DNA of 34,724 nucleotides from NCBI GenBank assembly GCA_035693025.1, contig DASSHI010000023.1, positions 1 through 34,724 on the forward strand, in the 5' to 3' direction. The notes under the pieces are model-generated. The model was not told where the DNA came from, searched no databases, and saw only the letters and a list, made by a program, of their open reading frames with translations. Every line of letters starts with the position of its first letter. Positions within the stretch are counted from its first letter, which is position 1. The translations under genes and the position numbers were made by a program. Shown one piece after another: positions 6,355 through 14,228 of this stretch. Source of the stretch: VRUE01 sp035693025 (GTDB taxonomy: Bacteria > Actinomycetota > Thermoleophilia > Solirubrobacterales > 70-9).

Positions 6355-7575
6355 GTGACAGCCGGGCGCAAGCGCGCCGCCGTGGAACTCGTCGCTCGCG
6401 AGGACGCCGAGCTGCGCCGCGTCGCGCGGCGCTTCTCGCTCTGCGAGGACGACGCGGAAGACGCCTACCAGCGAGCGCTCGAGATCCTCCTCGTGAAAGC
6501 GCCCAGCGACAGGCCGCGCGAGCTGGTCCCCTGGATGAAGACGGTGGTCAAGCACGAGGCGCTGGCGATTCGCCGCAACCGCGAGCGCATGCTCGGGCCC
6601 GGGGCCGAACATGACGGCGAGCACCCGGTCGAGCGACTGGCTTCGAGCGGCGCCGGCCCCGACGAGCGCACCGAGCGGCGCGAGCAGATCGCCCGCAGCC
6701 GCGAGGCCCTGCAAGCGCTGAAACCGGCCGAGCTGCGCGCGCTGACCCTGCTCGCCGCCGGCTACTCCTATGCCGAGATCGGCGCGATCACAGGTTTCAG
6801 CCACACCAAGGTGAATCGCTCGCTCGCCGAGGGACGCGAGCGCTTCCGCCGCTTCCTGCGCCGCAACGAGGACGGCAGCCGCTGCGAGGAGCTCTTGCCG
6901 CTGCTATCTCCCTTCTGCGACGGAGAAGCGAGCCCCGAGGACGAAGCAGCCGTGCGCGAGCACCTGCGGGCCTGCGCCGCCTGCCGCGCCGCGCTGCGCT
7001 CCTACCGCGCAACGCCGGCGACGGTCGCCGGCCTCGCCCCGGCGCTGCCGGCCTCGCGCTCGCTGTTCGAAAGGGCGCAGGAGCTCGCCCTCGGCCTGCA
7101 CTCGCGCCTCTTCGGCGCCGAAGCCGCCGGGGACGGAGGCGGCCTCGTCCAGGTCGCGGCTGCGGGCGGGTCGCGAGGCGCCGGCATGGCCGCGCTCGCA
7201 AAGGCGCTGGCGATCTGCGCCGGGACGGTCGGCGGAGCCGCCGCCTGCGTCGCGACCGGCGTCGCACCGGCGCCGCTCGACATCCACGCAGATCGCAGCG
7301 CCGGGGCCAAGGTCGAGAGGATCTCGACACAGGCCATCCGCGAAATCGAACCGGCCGGGGCCGAGTACGAACCGGCTCCGCCTCCCCAGCCCGAACCGGA
7401 GCCGGAGCCGGAACCCCAGCCGGAACCGGAATCGGAGCCCGCAGCGCAGCAGGTGACCGAATCGGTCGAAGCGGGAGCCGTCGAATACGTGCCGCCCGAA
7501 CCGGTCGCGCCACCGCCGGCCGAAGAACCATCCGGCGCTTCCACCGGCAGCGCCGCTGGGGAGTTCGGCCCTTGA
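6355..7575 (+). CDS. ECF-type sigma factor fused to a membrane zinc-finger anti-sigma domain
   Basis: This encodes 406 residues. Sigma region 2 lies at about 11-75 (ELRRVARRFSLCEDDAEDAYQRALE) and region 4 at about 115-168 (LQALKPAELRALTLLAAGYSYAEIGAITGFS, a helix-turn-helix). An anti-sigma zinc-finger region follows (about 175-215) with His203-x3-Cys207-x2-Cys210 in REHLRACAAC. A hydrophobic segment at about 278-305 could span the membrane. The C-terminal tail is rich in Pro-Glu repeats (about 340-370, PEPEPEPEPQPEPE) and would be outside the cell. The GTG at 6355 has GGAGG 4 nt upstream; an ATG at 6310 is less likely. The stop overlaps the next gene's TTG start by 4 nt, so the two are translationally coupled. 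Inferred: a membrane-tethered sigma factor that controls its partner gene and is released by a signal or proteolysis. Confidence 0.85.
   Translation: MTAGRKRAAVELVAREDAELRRVARRFSLCEDDAEDAYQRALEILLVKAPSDRPRELVPWMKTVVKHEALAIRRNRERMLGPGAEHDGEHPVERLASSGAGPDERTERREQIARSREALQALKPAELRALTLLAAGYSYAEIGAITGFSHTKVNRSLAEGRERFRRFLRRNEDGSRCEELLPLLSPFCDGEASPEDEAAVREHLRACAACRAALRSYRATPATVAGLAPALPASRSLFERAQELALGLHSRLFGAEAAGDGGGLVQVAAAGGSRGAGMAALAKALAICAGTVGGAAACVATGVAPAPLDIHADRSAGAKVERISTQAIREIEPAGAEYEPAPPPQPEPEPEPEPQPEPESEPAAQQVTESVEAGAVEYVPPEPVAPPPAEEPSGASTGSAAGEFGP
7372..7440 (+). repeat. short Pro-Glu coding repeat in the sigma-factor tail
   Basis: This is a run of 6-nt units of the type GAGCCG / GAACCG encoding Pro-Glu dipeptides with occasional Gln or Ser. 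It is a likely length-variable spacer through the cell wall. Confidence 0.6.
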
Positions 7576-9557
7576 AGACGGCCTTGGCGCTTGCCCTCGT
7601 CGCGCTCGCGCTCGCGTCGATCGCCACCGCCCCGGCGGAGGCGATACCGCCGCGTCCGCTGGACCTGCGCGTCGTCGGCGACGCCCCCTGGCATGCCGAC
7701 AACGCCTTCTCGCTCAGCTGGACCGAGCCGCCGCCAGAGGACCCGCCGCTCGTCGCCACCCGCTATCGCGTCCGCGACCCGCTGGGCGCAGTGCTTCGCG
7801 AGGGTCGCCTCGGCTGGACGGGCGACGGGCTCGGGCCGCTGCTCGTGCCGAAGATCCCGGGCGCCTATGGCGCCGAAGTGTGGTTCGAAGACGCCACCGG
7901 CGGGCAGGGCCCAGCCGCGAGCACGGAGCTTCGCTTCGACGACACCCGGCCTGGCGCGATCGCTCCCGGCGCGGTTCCGCAATGGATAGGCCGCACGGCG
8001 CTGCCACTGCACATCCGCCTCGACCACCCGAGCGGCCCACAACCGCTCTCAGGCATCCGCGGCTATGCGGCGGCGGTCGACCAGCGTCCGGAGGGCTCGC
8101 CGTGCTCGACAGCCGACCGCTGCAGCGAGGCGGAGACGACCCTGCGCGGCGGGATCGACAACGACGAGCTGACGATCGCCGACCTTCCCGAGGGGCTCAG
8201 CTACCTCCATGTCGTCGCCGTCTCCGGCGCGGGAATGAAGTCGGCGGCGAGCGGCCAGACGATCCTGCACGTCGACAAAACCGACCCTGTGACCCGCCTC
8301 GAAGGCGCACCCCTGGGCTGGACCGACAAGACGGCGCAGCTCAGCGCAAGCGCCGACGACGCCGGCTCGGGCATGGCGCCGAGTGGCGGCGGCCTGCCGC
8401 CGTTCACGGCGATCCAGGTGGACGCCGCTGCCCCATCGGTCGCTTTGGGCGGTCGAGTGACGGCGAGCGTCATCGCCGAGGGGGCGCACCGGATCTCCTA
8501 CTACGCCCGCGACGCGGCGGGGAACGTCGACGACGGCGCTGCCGGCAACGGCCTCCCCAACCGGCCTTCCCGGACGACCTGGGTGCGAATCGACCGCACG
8601 GCTCCACAGGTCGCCTTCCTCAATTCGCAGGATCCACACGATCCCGACCTGATCCGGGCGCGCATCGCCGATCCGCTCTCCGGGCCGGACCTGGGTCAGG
8701 GACGGATCGGCGTCCGCCCGGCTCGCAGCGGCGACCCCTTCGAGTTGCTGCCGCAGGCACCCCCGGGCGACGGCGAGCTGCGAGCGCGCTGGGACTCCGA
8801 CCGCCACCCTCCCGGCGAATACGAATTCGAGGCGCGTGGTTATGACGAGGCAGGCAACCTCACGACCACCACCCTGCGCGCCAACGGCACGCCGATGGTG
8901 CTGTCCAACCCCTTGAAGGCAACCACGACCCTGCACGCCGCCTTCCTCCCCCGCGGCCTCAGCCGCACCGTTCCGTACGGCCGCCGCGTCCTTCTCCGCG
9001 GCCACCTCATCACCGGCCTAGGCTCGGGCCTCGAGGGCCGTTCCCTGCGGATCGTCGAACGTTTCGCGGCCGCCGCGCGCCCGGCGATCCGCGTGTCCAG
9101 CCTCGAGACCGGACCGGGAGGGAGCTTCTCGATCCGCACTGCGAGCGGGCCGAGCCGAACGATCGAGCTCTACTTCGCCGGGACTCCGACACTGGCACGC
9201 TCTGCCGGGCCGGGGCTGCGCCTGGACGTGCGCAGCCGCGTCCGCCTCCGCGCCTCCGCCGGCTCCGCTCGCGTGGGCGGCCGGCCGCTGGTCTTCCGCG
9301 GCCGGGTCGGCGCCGCGCCGGGAACGATCCCCTCAGAGGGCATACCCGTGCAGCTTCAATTCCGCCTGGGCCATCTGCCCTGGAGCGCGTTCCGCACCGT
9401 GCAAACGGACCGCGGCGGCCACTTCCACTACGCCTATCGCTTCACCGACGACGACAGCCGCGGCGCCCGCTTCCAATTCCGCGCCTATGTGCCGGATCAG
9501 GAAAACTGGCCGTACGAGCCCGCCGGCTCGCGCCCCGTGCTGGTGCGCGGGCGCTGA
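7572..9557 (+). CDS. secreted Ig-like/fibronectin-like surface protein, partner of the sigma factor
   Basis: This encodes 661 residues. Residues 1 to about 24 are a signal peptide (MKTALALALVALALASIATA, then AEA). The mature part looks like a chain of beta-sandwich domains with recurring features: DKTDPVTRLEGAP, DDAGSGM, ISYYARDAAGNVDD, DRTAPQVAF and YDEAGN. These are typical of bacterial Ig-like/Big domains. The C-terminal third (about 450-660) has two more beta domains with VPYGRRVLLRGHL and GGRPLVFRGRV starts, resembling carboxypeptidase-regulatory-like or prealbumin-like folds. No sortase motif or C-terminal anchor is visible. The TTG start sits inside TTGA, sharing 4 nt with the sigma gene stop. 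It is probably an exported structural or sensory protein; substrate unknown. Confidence 0.8.
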   Translation: MKTALALALVALALASIATAPAEAIPPRPLDLRVVGDAPWHADNAFSLSWTEPPPEDPPLVATRYRVRDPLGAVLREGRLGWTGDGLGPLLVPKIPGAYGAEVWFEDATGGQGPAASTELRFDDTRPGAIAPGAVPQWIGRTALPLHIRLDHPSGPQPLSGIRGYAAAVDQRPEGSPCSTADRCSEAETTLRGGIDNDELTIADLPEGLSYLHVVAVSGAGMKSAASGQTILHVDKTDPVTRLEGAPLGWTDKTAQLSASADDAGSGMAPSGGGLPPFTAIQVDAAAPSVALGGRVTASVIAEGAHRISYYARDAAGNVDDGAAGNGLPNRPSRTTWVRIDRTAPQVAFLNSQDPHDPDLIRARIADPLSGPDLGQGRIGVRPARSGDPFELLPQAPPGDGELRARWDSDRHPPGEYEFEARGYDEAGNLTTTTLRANGTPMVLSNPLKATTTLHAAFLPRGLSRTVPYGRRVLLRGHLITGLGSGLEGRSLRIVERFAAAARPAIRVSSLETGPGGSFSIRTASGPSRTIELYFAGTPTLARSAGPGLRLDVRSRVRLRASAGSARVGGRPLVFRGRVGAAPGTIPSEGIPVQLQFRLGHLPWSAFRTVQTDRGGHFHYAYRFTDDDSRGARFQFRAYVPDQENWPYEPAGSRPVLVRGR

Positions 9558-9584
9558 AGCCGGTGGGCTCTGGGAGGGCGGCGT

Positions 9585-10037
9585 CTATCGCAGGGCGGCG
9601 AGCTGTTCGCTGACCTGGCCGACGAGACCCTGAGCGCGAGACGTCTGCTCGTCAATCGTCTTGCGCACGCGCTGCCGGCGCTTGCGCGCCTCGCGCTCGA
9701 CCCGGTTGCGGGTCTTGCGGGCTTCCGTCGCCGCCTTGCGACGGGCGCTGGCGCCGCGCCGCTCGCTGCGCTTGACCGTGCGGCGAAGCTGCGTGCCGTA
9801 GGACTTGAGCTGCTTCTGCGCGGCGTTGCGGCCGGAGAAGGGCTCGACCAGATCGGCGACGCGATCGCTCACCTCGAGCACGGCCCCAACCGGGACGTCG
9901 ACGGCGCTTTCGGCGGCCGCACGGGCCTGCTCGGCGCGGGTCAGGGTCGGCGCGGGCGTGCTTTTTGCCTGCGATTTCGCCTTCGATTTCGCCGTGGAGC
10001 TGCTGCTTGCTTTGCTGGTGCTGGATTTCGTTGCCAC
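9585..10037 (-). CDS. basic Ser/Lys/Ala-rich coiled-coil protein
   Basis: This encodes 150 residues with no enzyme motif. The start (VATKSSTSKASSSSTAKSK) is a low-complexity Ser/Lys tail like that of DNA- or polymer-binding proteins. The middle (about 35-85) is an amphipathic segment (RAEQARAAAESAVDVPVGAVLEVSDRV). The rest (about 90-150) is strongly basic and helical (RRTVKRSERR, ARKTRNRVEREARKRRQR). I chose GTG 10037 because AAGGGA lies 9-10 nt upstream and the mature start resembles other Lys/Ser-tailed proteins. The ORF remains open to an ATG at 10100. It could be phasin-like, HbhA-like or nucleoid-associated; I cannot choose. It ends 28 nt from the preceding convergent gene. Confidence 0.65.
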   Translation of the reverse strand: MATKSSTSKASSSSTAKSKAKSQAKSTPAPTLTRAEQARAAAESAVDVPVGAVLEVSDRVADLVEPFSGRNAAQKQLKSYGTQLRRTVKRSERRGASARRKAATEARKTRNRVEREARKRRQRVRKTIDEQTSRAQGLVGQVSEQLAALR

Positions 10038-10121
10038 GAAGTCAATTCCCTTCGGGAGTGGTTTTTGCGGGTCGGGGGAGTTCGCGAGTGTAGCGAACAT
10101 ACGTTCCTCCGAACACCTGTT

Positions 10122-10946
10122 CTAAACCGCTTCCTCCAGGGCGTTACGAATCGTGCCCAGGCTTCGCTCTCCGGCCGCGGCGGCAATCGGAAAGCGCGCG
10201 TCGAGATCCAAGCCCGCCTCCTCCGGCTCGAGCTCGCCGAAGGCCAGTGCCCCTCCCGCCTCGCGCACGATCAGCTGGGCGGCGGCGATGTCGACGGAGC
10301 GGCAGGGTCGCAGGCTGAGCATCCCGTCGAGCCGGCCCGCCGCGACGTAGGAGGCCGTGATCGCGATCGAGCCGATCACCCGCAAGCGGAAGACGTCGCC
10401 GTCGAGCGCCTCGTCCAGCGGTCGCATCAGGCCCGGGGCAGCCGACTCGACGCCGAGCAGCTCGAGCTTCTCCCGGTCGCCGCCGACCTCGGCCGGCCGG
10501 TCGTCCAGCCTCGCCCCCTGGCCCCGGCGCGCCGCAAACTCCTCGCCGGCGCCGAAGTCGTACACGTAGCCGAACTCGACGCCGGCCATCGAGTCGCTCG
10601 ATGCCACGGCGATGCTGAGGCTGTGCGACGGCATGGTGCGGCGGGCGTTGAGCGAGCCGTCGATCGGGTCGATCACGACCCGCACGGTCCCACCGCCGCC
10701 GAAGGCGACCTCTCCCCGCTCCTCGGAGATCGCGGTGAAGCTCGCACCGGCGGCAGCCAGCGCCTCGAGCTCGGCGAAGACGGCGTCCTCGCAGCGGCGG
10801 TCGATCACAAGGCTGCGATCGCCGCCCTCGCCCACCCCTTCGTACTCGGTGCGCGCCTCGATCCCCGGCGTCTGCGCGAAGAGCCTGCGTTGCGCGTCGA
10901 CGATGCGGCGGCAGATTCCCAGCCAGTCTGCGGAGAGCACGTCCAT
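10122..10946 (-). CDS. inositol monophosphatase-family phosphatase
   Basis: This encodes 274 residues of the Mg2+-dependent, Li+-sensitive phosphatase family (IMPase/FBPase/CysQ type). Metal-binding motifs are FTAISEERGE (Glu of the SEE motif), VVIDPIDGSLNARR (the DPIDG signature, with L instead of the usual T) and a later RSVDIAAAQLIVREAGG, equivalent to the family's WD-x-A-A-x-x-L-I-x-E-A-G-G with Ser-Val in place of Trp before the Asp. The substrate cannot be told from sequence: inositol phosphate, fructose-1,6-bisphosphate, histidinol phosphate or PAP are all possible. A TAGGAT -10-like box ends 9 nt before the ATG, suggesting a nearly leaderless mRNA. It is divergent from the helicase region. 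Confidence 0.85.
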   Translation of the reverse strand: MDVLSADWLGICRRIVDAQRRLFAQTPGIEARTEYEGVGEGGDRSLVIDRRCEDAVFAELEALAAAGASFTAISEERGEVAFGGGGTVRVVIDPIDGSLNARRTMPSHSLSIAVASSDSMAGVEFGYVYDFGAGEEFAARRGQGARLDDRPAEVGGDREKLELLGVESAAPGLMRPLDEALDGDVFRLRVIGSIAITASYVAAGRLDGMLSLRPCRSVDIAAAQLIVREAGGALAFGELEPEEAGLDLDARFPIAAAAGERSLGTIRNALEEAV

Positions 10947-10955
10947 CCCTGGCGC

Positions 10956-10961
10956 ATCCTA
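10956..10961 (-). promoter_or_regulatory. putative -10 element of the phosphatase gene
   Basis: TAGGAT on the minus strand is 9 nt before the ATG at 10946. The same hexamer precedes the lipoprotein gene at 32231. Confidence 0.4.
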
Positions 10962-10985
10962 TGGAGGCCGCCTTGCCGGGCCAGG

Positions 10986-10991
10986 TAGCGT
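10986..10991 (+). promoter_or_regulatory. putative -10 element for the 51-codon ORF and helicase
   Basis: TAGCGT is exactly 6 nt before an ATG at 10998, the spacing expected for a leaderless transcript. No -35 is evident. Confidence 0.35.
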
Positions 10992-10997
10992 TGGGCC

Positions 10998-11153
10998 ATG
11001 CGTGTCGTGTCAGTCAACGTTGGCTCGCTTCTGGCGAGCGAAAACCGAGCTGGCCGCGGACGCAGGGAGACCGAATGCTGGTTGCATTCGGTTGACCGAG
11101 GACAAAGGCCAGCGACGGTTTGCAGCCGCCAGAGCGAGGTGAACGTTGCCTGA
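10998..11153 (+). CDS. 51-residue ORF: leader peptide or remnant of a MOSC-domain gene start
   Basis: An ATG directly behind a leaderless-type -10 box opens a 51-codon frame beginning MRVVSVNVG. This is very like the first residues of many MOSC-domain (molybdenum cofactor sulfurase C-terminal-like) proteins. Similarity stops there and the rest (SLLASENRAG onward) has no MOSC features. The frame ends at 11153, overlapping the helicase TTG start by 8 nt. Almost the whole ORF lies inside the inverted repeat 11002-11161. It could be a decayed gene start, a translated leader that couples to the helicase, or chance. Confidence 0.35.
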   Translation: MRVVSVNVGSLLASENRAGRGRRETECWLHSVDRGQRPATVCSRQSEVNVA

Positions 11154-11161
11154 CACGACAC
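11002..11161. repeat. inverted repeat spanning the helicase leader and start codon
   Basis: The arm GTGTCGTGTCAGTCAACGTT (11002-11021) pairs with 11142-11161 with one mismatch in 20. Weaker pairing continues inward (CTCGCTTCTGGCG against CGCCAGAGCGAG). Inside is a perfect 9-bp hairpin ACCGAATGC/GCATTCGGT (11070-11078 with 11084-11092, loop TGGTT) and GCTCGC/GCGAGC at about 11023-11038. The right arm contains the TTG start of the helicase gene, so a folded transcript would hide it. Confidence 0.75.
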
Positions 11162-13983
11162 TGGCCCTCGCCGAGCCCCAGGAGCGCGCGATCCGCCATC
11201 GCTCCGGCCCGCTGCTGATCGTCGGCGACGCCGGCACCGGCAAGAGCGAGGTTCTCGCGCGACGCTTCGAGCGCCTCGTCGCCGAGGGCACCCGGCCGGA
11301 GCGCGTTCTGGTCCTGACCTCGACCCGTGCCACCGCACAGCGCCTGCGCGAGGGGGTCGACCGGCTCCTCGACCGCCCGCTGGAAGAGCTCTGGATCGGC
11401 ACCTGGGAGGAGTCGGGGGAGCGCCTGCTGCGCGAGTACGCGACGGCCGCCGGGCTCGACCCGTTCTTCGGCGTACTCGGGCGGGCGGAGCGGCTCGCGC
11501 TCCTGCTCGACCGCCTCGACCAGCTGCCCCTCCGCCACCAGCAGATCCGCGGCAACCCGGCCGGTCTTCTGGCACGGCTGCTCGAGCAGGTCGACGAGGT
11601 CAAGGCCGGCTCCGAGCCGCCGGACCCCGAGCTCGCCGAGTTGATCGCCTCCCACGACCGCGTCCTCGCCGGCGCCTGCAGCCTCGACCGGGGCGACGTC
11701 TACCTGACCCTCAGCAGGCTGCTCGACGAGCGCCCCGAGGTACGCGCCCAGATCGCCCACCGCTTCGAATACCTGATGGTCGACGAGCTCGAGGACACCA
11801 CCCCGGCCCAGCGGGCGATCCTCGCCTCGCTGGCGCAGGACAACGCCAACCATCTGTACGCCACCGAGCCCGGCGGCGAGTGGGGGCCCGGCACGAGGAT
11901 CGAGCTCGACTTGCAGTTCCGCGATCCTCCGCTGCGCCTGTGGCGCTGCACGAACGAGCGGGCGCAGGCGCAGGCCGTGGCGCGGGAGGCCGAGCACCTG
12001 ATCGCCGCCGGAACCGCGCCGGAAGAGATCTGCGTCCTGGTCGAGAGCGAGGAGCGCGGCGGGCCGGTTGCCGCCGCGATGGAGGAGCGGGGCATCCCCT
12101 TCCATCTCTCCGGCCCGGCGGCGCTGTTCCAGCGGCCCGAGGTCCGCGACGCGATCGCCTGGCTGCGAGTCCTGGCCGAGCCCGGCGACTCGGCAGCCGC
12201 CGCGCGGGCCCTGACGCGCCCCCCGATCGAGCTGCGCTCGGCCGACCTCGCGCGGCTGACGACGATCGCCCGCCGCCGCAAGCTGGACATGGTCTCCGCT
12301 TGCGAGGCGGCGCTGGAGAGCCCGCAGATCCCGCCCGAGGCGCGAGAGCGGATCCAGTCGTTCCTCAAGCTCTACGCCACCGCCTCGGCGGTATTGGAGG
12401 AACGCCGCGCCGACGTCTTCGTGCGGCGCCTGATCGAGGCGGTCGGGCTGCGCCGCCAGCGCCTCTTCGCCGCCCAGCCCGAGGTGGCCGAGCGGCTGCT
12501 CGGCCTCTCGCGCCTCGCCGAGCTCGCGGCCACCTGGGCGCAGCAAAATCCCAACGGCTCAACCCGCGACTTCGTCCGCCATCTCAGCGCCGTCGCTGAC
12601 GCCCGGGTGGAGCCCGCAGTCGTCGAGCCGCCCGCCCGGGGCGCCGTGCAGGCCCACACCCGCGAGGCGGTCAAGGGCATGGAGTTCGAGCACGTCTTCG
12701 TCCTCGGGCTGGAGAGCGATCGGGGCGCCGAACGGATCGGTCGGCCGGCGCGATCGGGGGTCTACCTCTCCCGGGTCGAACGCGGCGAGGGCGGCGAGAC
12801 GCGGCCCTCGGAGCTCTACGCGACCGCGCTCGAGGCGAGCGGGGTCGAAGAGGAGGCCCACGAGGAGGAGCTCTTCGGACCGGCTGAGGGCCTGCACGCG
12901 ACCTACCGACTGCTGCGCGAGGAGATGCTCGAGGCGTCCTGGAAAGCGGGCCGCGACCTCTCCGAGCCGCGCCTCGACACCGCGATCGACGTCAACCGGG
13001 CGATCGCCCGCTACCTCGAGCTGCTCAAGCTCGCGGCGCTGGCCCAGCGCCCCGGCGACGAGCCGACCGCCGAGGCGATCGAGGCGGTCAACGGCCTGCT
13101 GCGCCAGGTCGCCACGCCCGAGCAACAGGCCGAGCTCGACGCTTCCTCGCTCGACTCCTACCTACTCGGTTCCGAGAGCGAGCGCGAAGGCCGCCGCAGG
13201 TTGATCGGCGCTCGCCACGAGCCCTCGCTGGAGGAGTTCCTGCCGCGACGCGGCGACGGAGCGCTCAGCCTCTCGGCCTCCGACCTCGACCTCTACCTGA
13301 CCTGCCCGCTCAAGTACAAGTTCGCGCGCGTCTTCGGCATCCCTCAGGAGCCGACGATCAACCAGCGCTTCGGCATCCTCATCCACAACGTCCTCGAACG
13401 CTTCCACAAGGAGGGCGAGACCGAAGGCGAGGAGGGGCTGCAACGGCTGATGGGCCTGTTCGAGACCGGCTGGCGGCGCACCGGCTTCGGCAGCAGCGAC
13501 GACGAGCTGCAGTTCCGCGACCGCGCACGCGAGGCGATGCGGCTCTACTGGGAGCGGGAGAGCGAGTCCGAGGGCGAGCCGGTCTGGCTGGAGCGCAAGT
13601 TCGACATCCGCATCGGCGAGCACCACGTGCGCGGCCGGGTCGATCGGGTCGACCGCCTTCCCGGCGGCGACCACGAGCTGATCGACTACAAGACCGGCGA
13701 GCGCAAGAGCGCGGCCGCCCTGGAGAGCGACCTGCAGCTCTCCCTCTACCGGCTCGCCGCGCGCGAGGCCTGGGAGCTGGAGGCCAATACCGGCAGTTAC
13801 TACTACGTGCTCGACGCCGAGAAGGTCGCCGCGCCGGTCCAGCCCGACGACGCAGACCGGGTCGAGCGGACCGTCTTCCAGGTGGGCGAGGGCGTGCTCG
13901 GCCAGGACTTCGAGCCGCGCCCCTCGCCGACCGTCTGCAGCTGGTGCGACTACCGCCTGATCTGCCCTGCGGCTGAGAGCTGA
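11146..13983 (+). CDS. UvrD/AddB/AdnA-like helicase fused to a RecB-type Fe-S nuclease
   Basis: This encodes 945 residues and is probably one subunit of an AddAB/AdnAB-type double-strand-break resection machine. Superfamily 1 motifs: a Q-like motif at about 8-14, Walker A GDAGTGKS at 27-34, motif Ia (VLVLTSTRATAQRL), and Walker B with Asp213-Glu214 in VDELEDTTPAQ (normally DEFQDT). Motif V is HTREAVKGMEFEHVFVLG at about 504-520. Motif VI, usually VALTRA with its arginine finger, is not recognisable. The C-terminal nuclease (about 705-945) has His in GILIHNVLE, the core IDYKTGE (Asp847, Lys849) and the cysteines Cys720, Cys931, Cys934 and Cys940, the AddB-type 4Fe-4S pattern. The start is TTG with GAGGTG 4 nt upstream. 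No partner subunit is in the window. Confidence 0.85.
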   Translation: MPDTTLALAEPQERAIRHRSGPLLIVGDAGTGKSEVLARRFERLVAEGTRPERVLVLTSTRATAQRLREGVDRLLDRPLEELWIGTWEESGERLLREYATAAGLDPFFGVLGRAERLALLLDRLDQLPLRHQQIRGNPAGLLARLLEQVDEVKAGSEPPDPELAELIASHDRVLAGACSLDRGDVYLTLSRLLDERPEVRAQIAHRFEYLMVDELEDTTPAQRAILASLAQDNANHLYATEPGGEWGPGTRIELDLQFRDPPLRLWRCTNERAQAQAVAREAEHLIAAGTAPEEICVLVESEERGGPVAAAMEERGIPFHLSGPAALFQRPEVRDAIAWLRVLAEPGDSAAAARALTRPPIELRSADLARLTTIARRRKLDMVSACEAALESPQIPPEARERIQSFLKLYATASAVLEERRADVFVRRLIEAVGLRRQRLFAAQPEVAERLLGLSRLAELAATWAQQNPNGSTRDFVRHLSAVADARVEPAVVEPPARGAVQAHTREAVKGMEFEHVFVLGLESDRGAERIGRPARSGVYLSRVERGEGGETRPSELYATALEASGVEEEAHEEELFGPAEGLHATYRLLREEMLEASWKAGRDLSEPRLDTAIDVNRAIARYLELLKLAALAQRPGDEPTAEAIEAVNGLLRQVATPEQQAELDASSLDSYLLGSESEREGRRRLIGARHEPSLEEFLPRRGDGALSLSASDLDLYLTCPLKYKFARVFGIPQEPTINQRFGILIHNVLERFHKEGETEGEEGLQRLMGLFETGWRRTGFGSSDDELQFRDRAREAMRLYWERESESEGEPVWLERKFDIRIGEHHVRGRVDRVDRLPGGDHELIDYKTGERKSAAALESDLQLSLYRLAAREAWELEANTGSYYYVLDAEKVAAPVQPDDADRVERTVFQVGEGVLGQDFEPRPSPTVCSWCDYRLICPAAES

Positions 13984-14058
13984 GGAGGGGCAAGGAAGCC
14001 GAGCTGGACTCCTCTTGAGCTTGCAAGGCCAGTTGAGCTGCCACGGCTCTGGCTGAGA

Positions 14059-14209
14059 CAGAGAGGCCACGACCCACTCCCGCGGGAATGTCGCAGAGCG
14101 GCGAAATGCAATCCGATGAATGCGCGGCGCAAGCCGCGCTCCAACATCGTCGCTAAGCGCGAAGCGCGTGCGACCTAAATTCCCGCGGGAGTGGGTCGTG
14201 GTCTCTCTG
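14059..14209. repeat. 151-bp element with 31-bp terminal inverted repeats (MITE-like or structured RNA)
   Basis: The arms 14059-14089 and 14179-14209 are reverse complements at 30 of 31 positions. Each contains the palindrome TCCCGCGGGA. Pairing resumes inside after a 4-nt bulge (GTCGCA 14090-14095 with TGCGAC 14169-14174). The interior has a hairpin GCGCGGC-GCAA-GCCGCGC (about 14122-14139) and AGCGCGAAGCGCG. It lies between the convergent ends of the helicase and PAC2 genes. No ORF covers it. It may be a miniature inverted-repeat element, a bidirectional terminator or a structured RNA. The rest of the 13984-14228 gap shows nothing recognisable. Confidence 0.75.
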
Positions 14210-14228
14210 CACGAACCGATCACACGTG

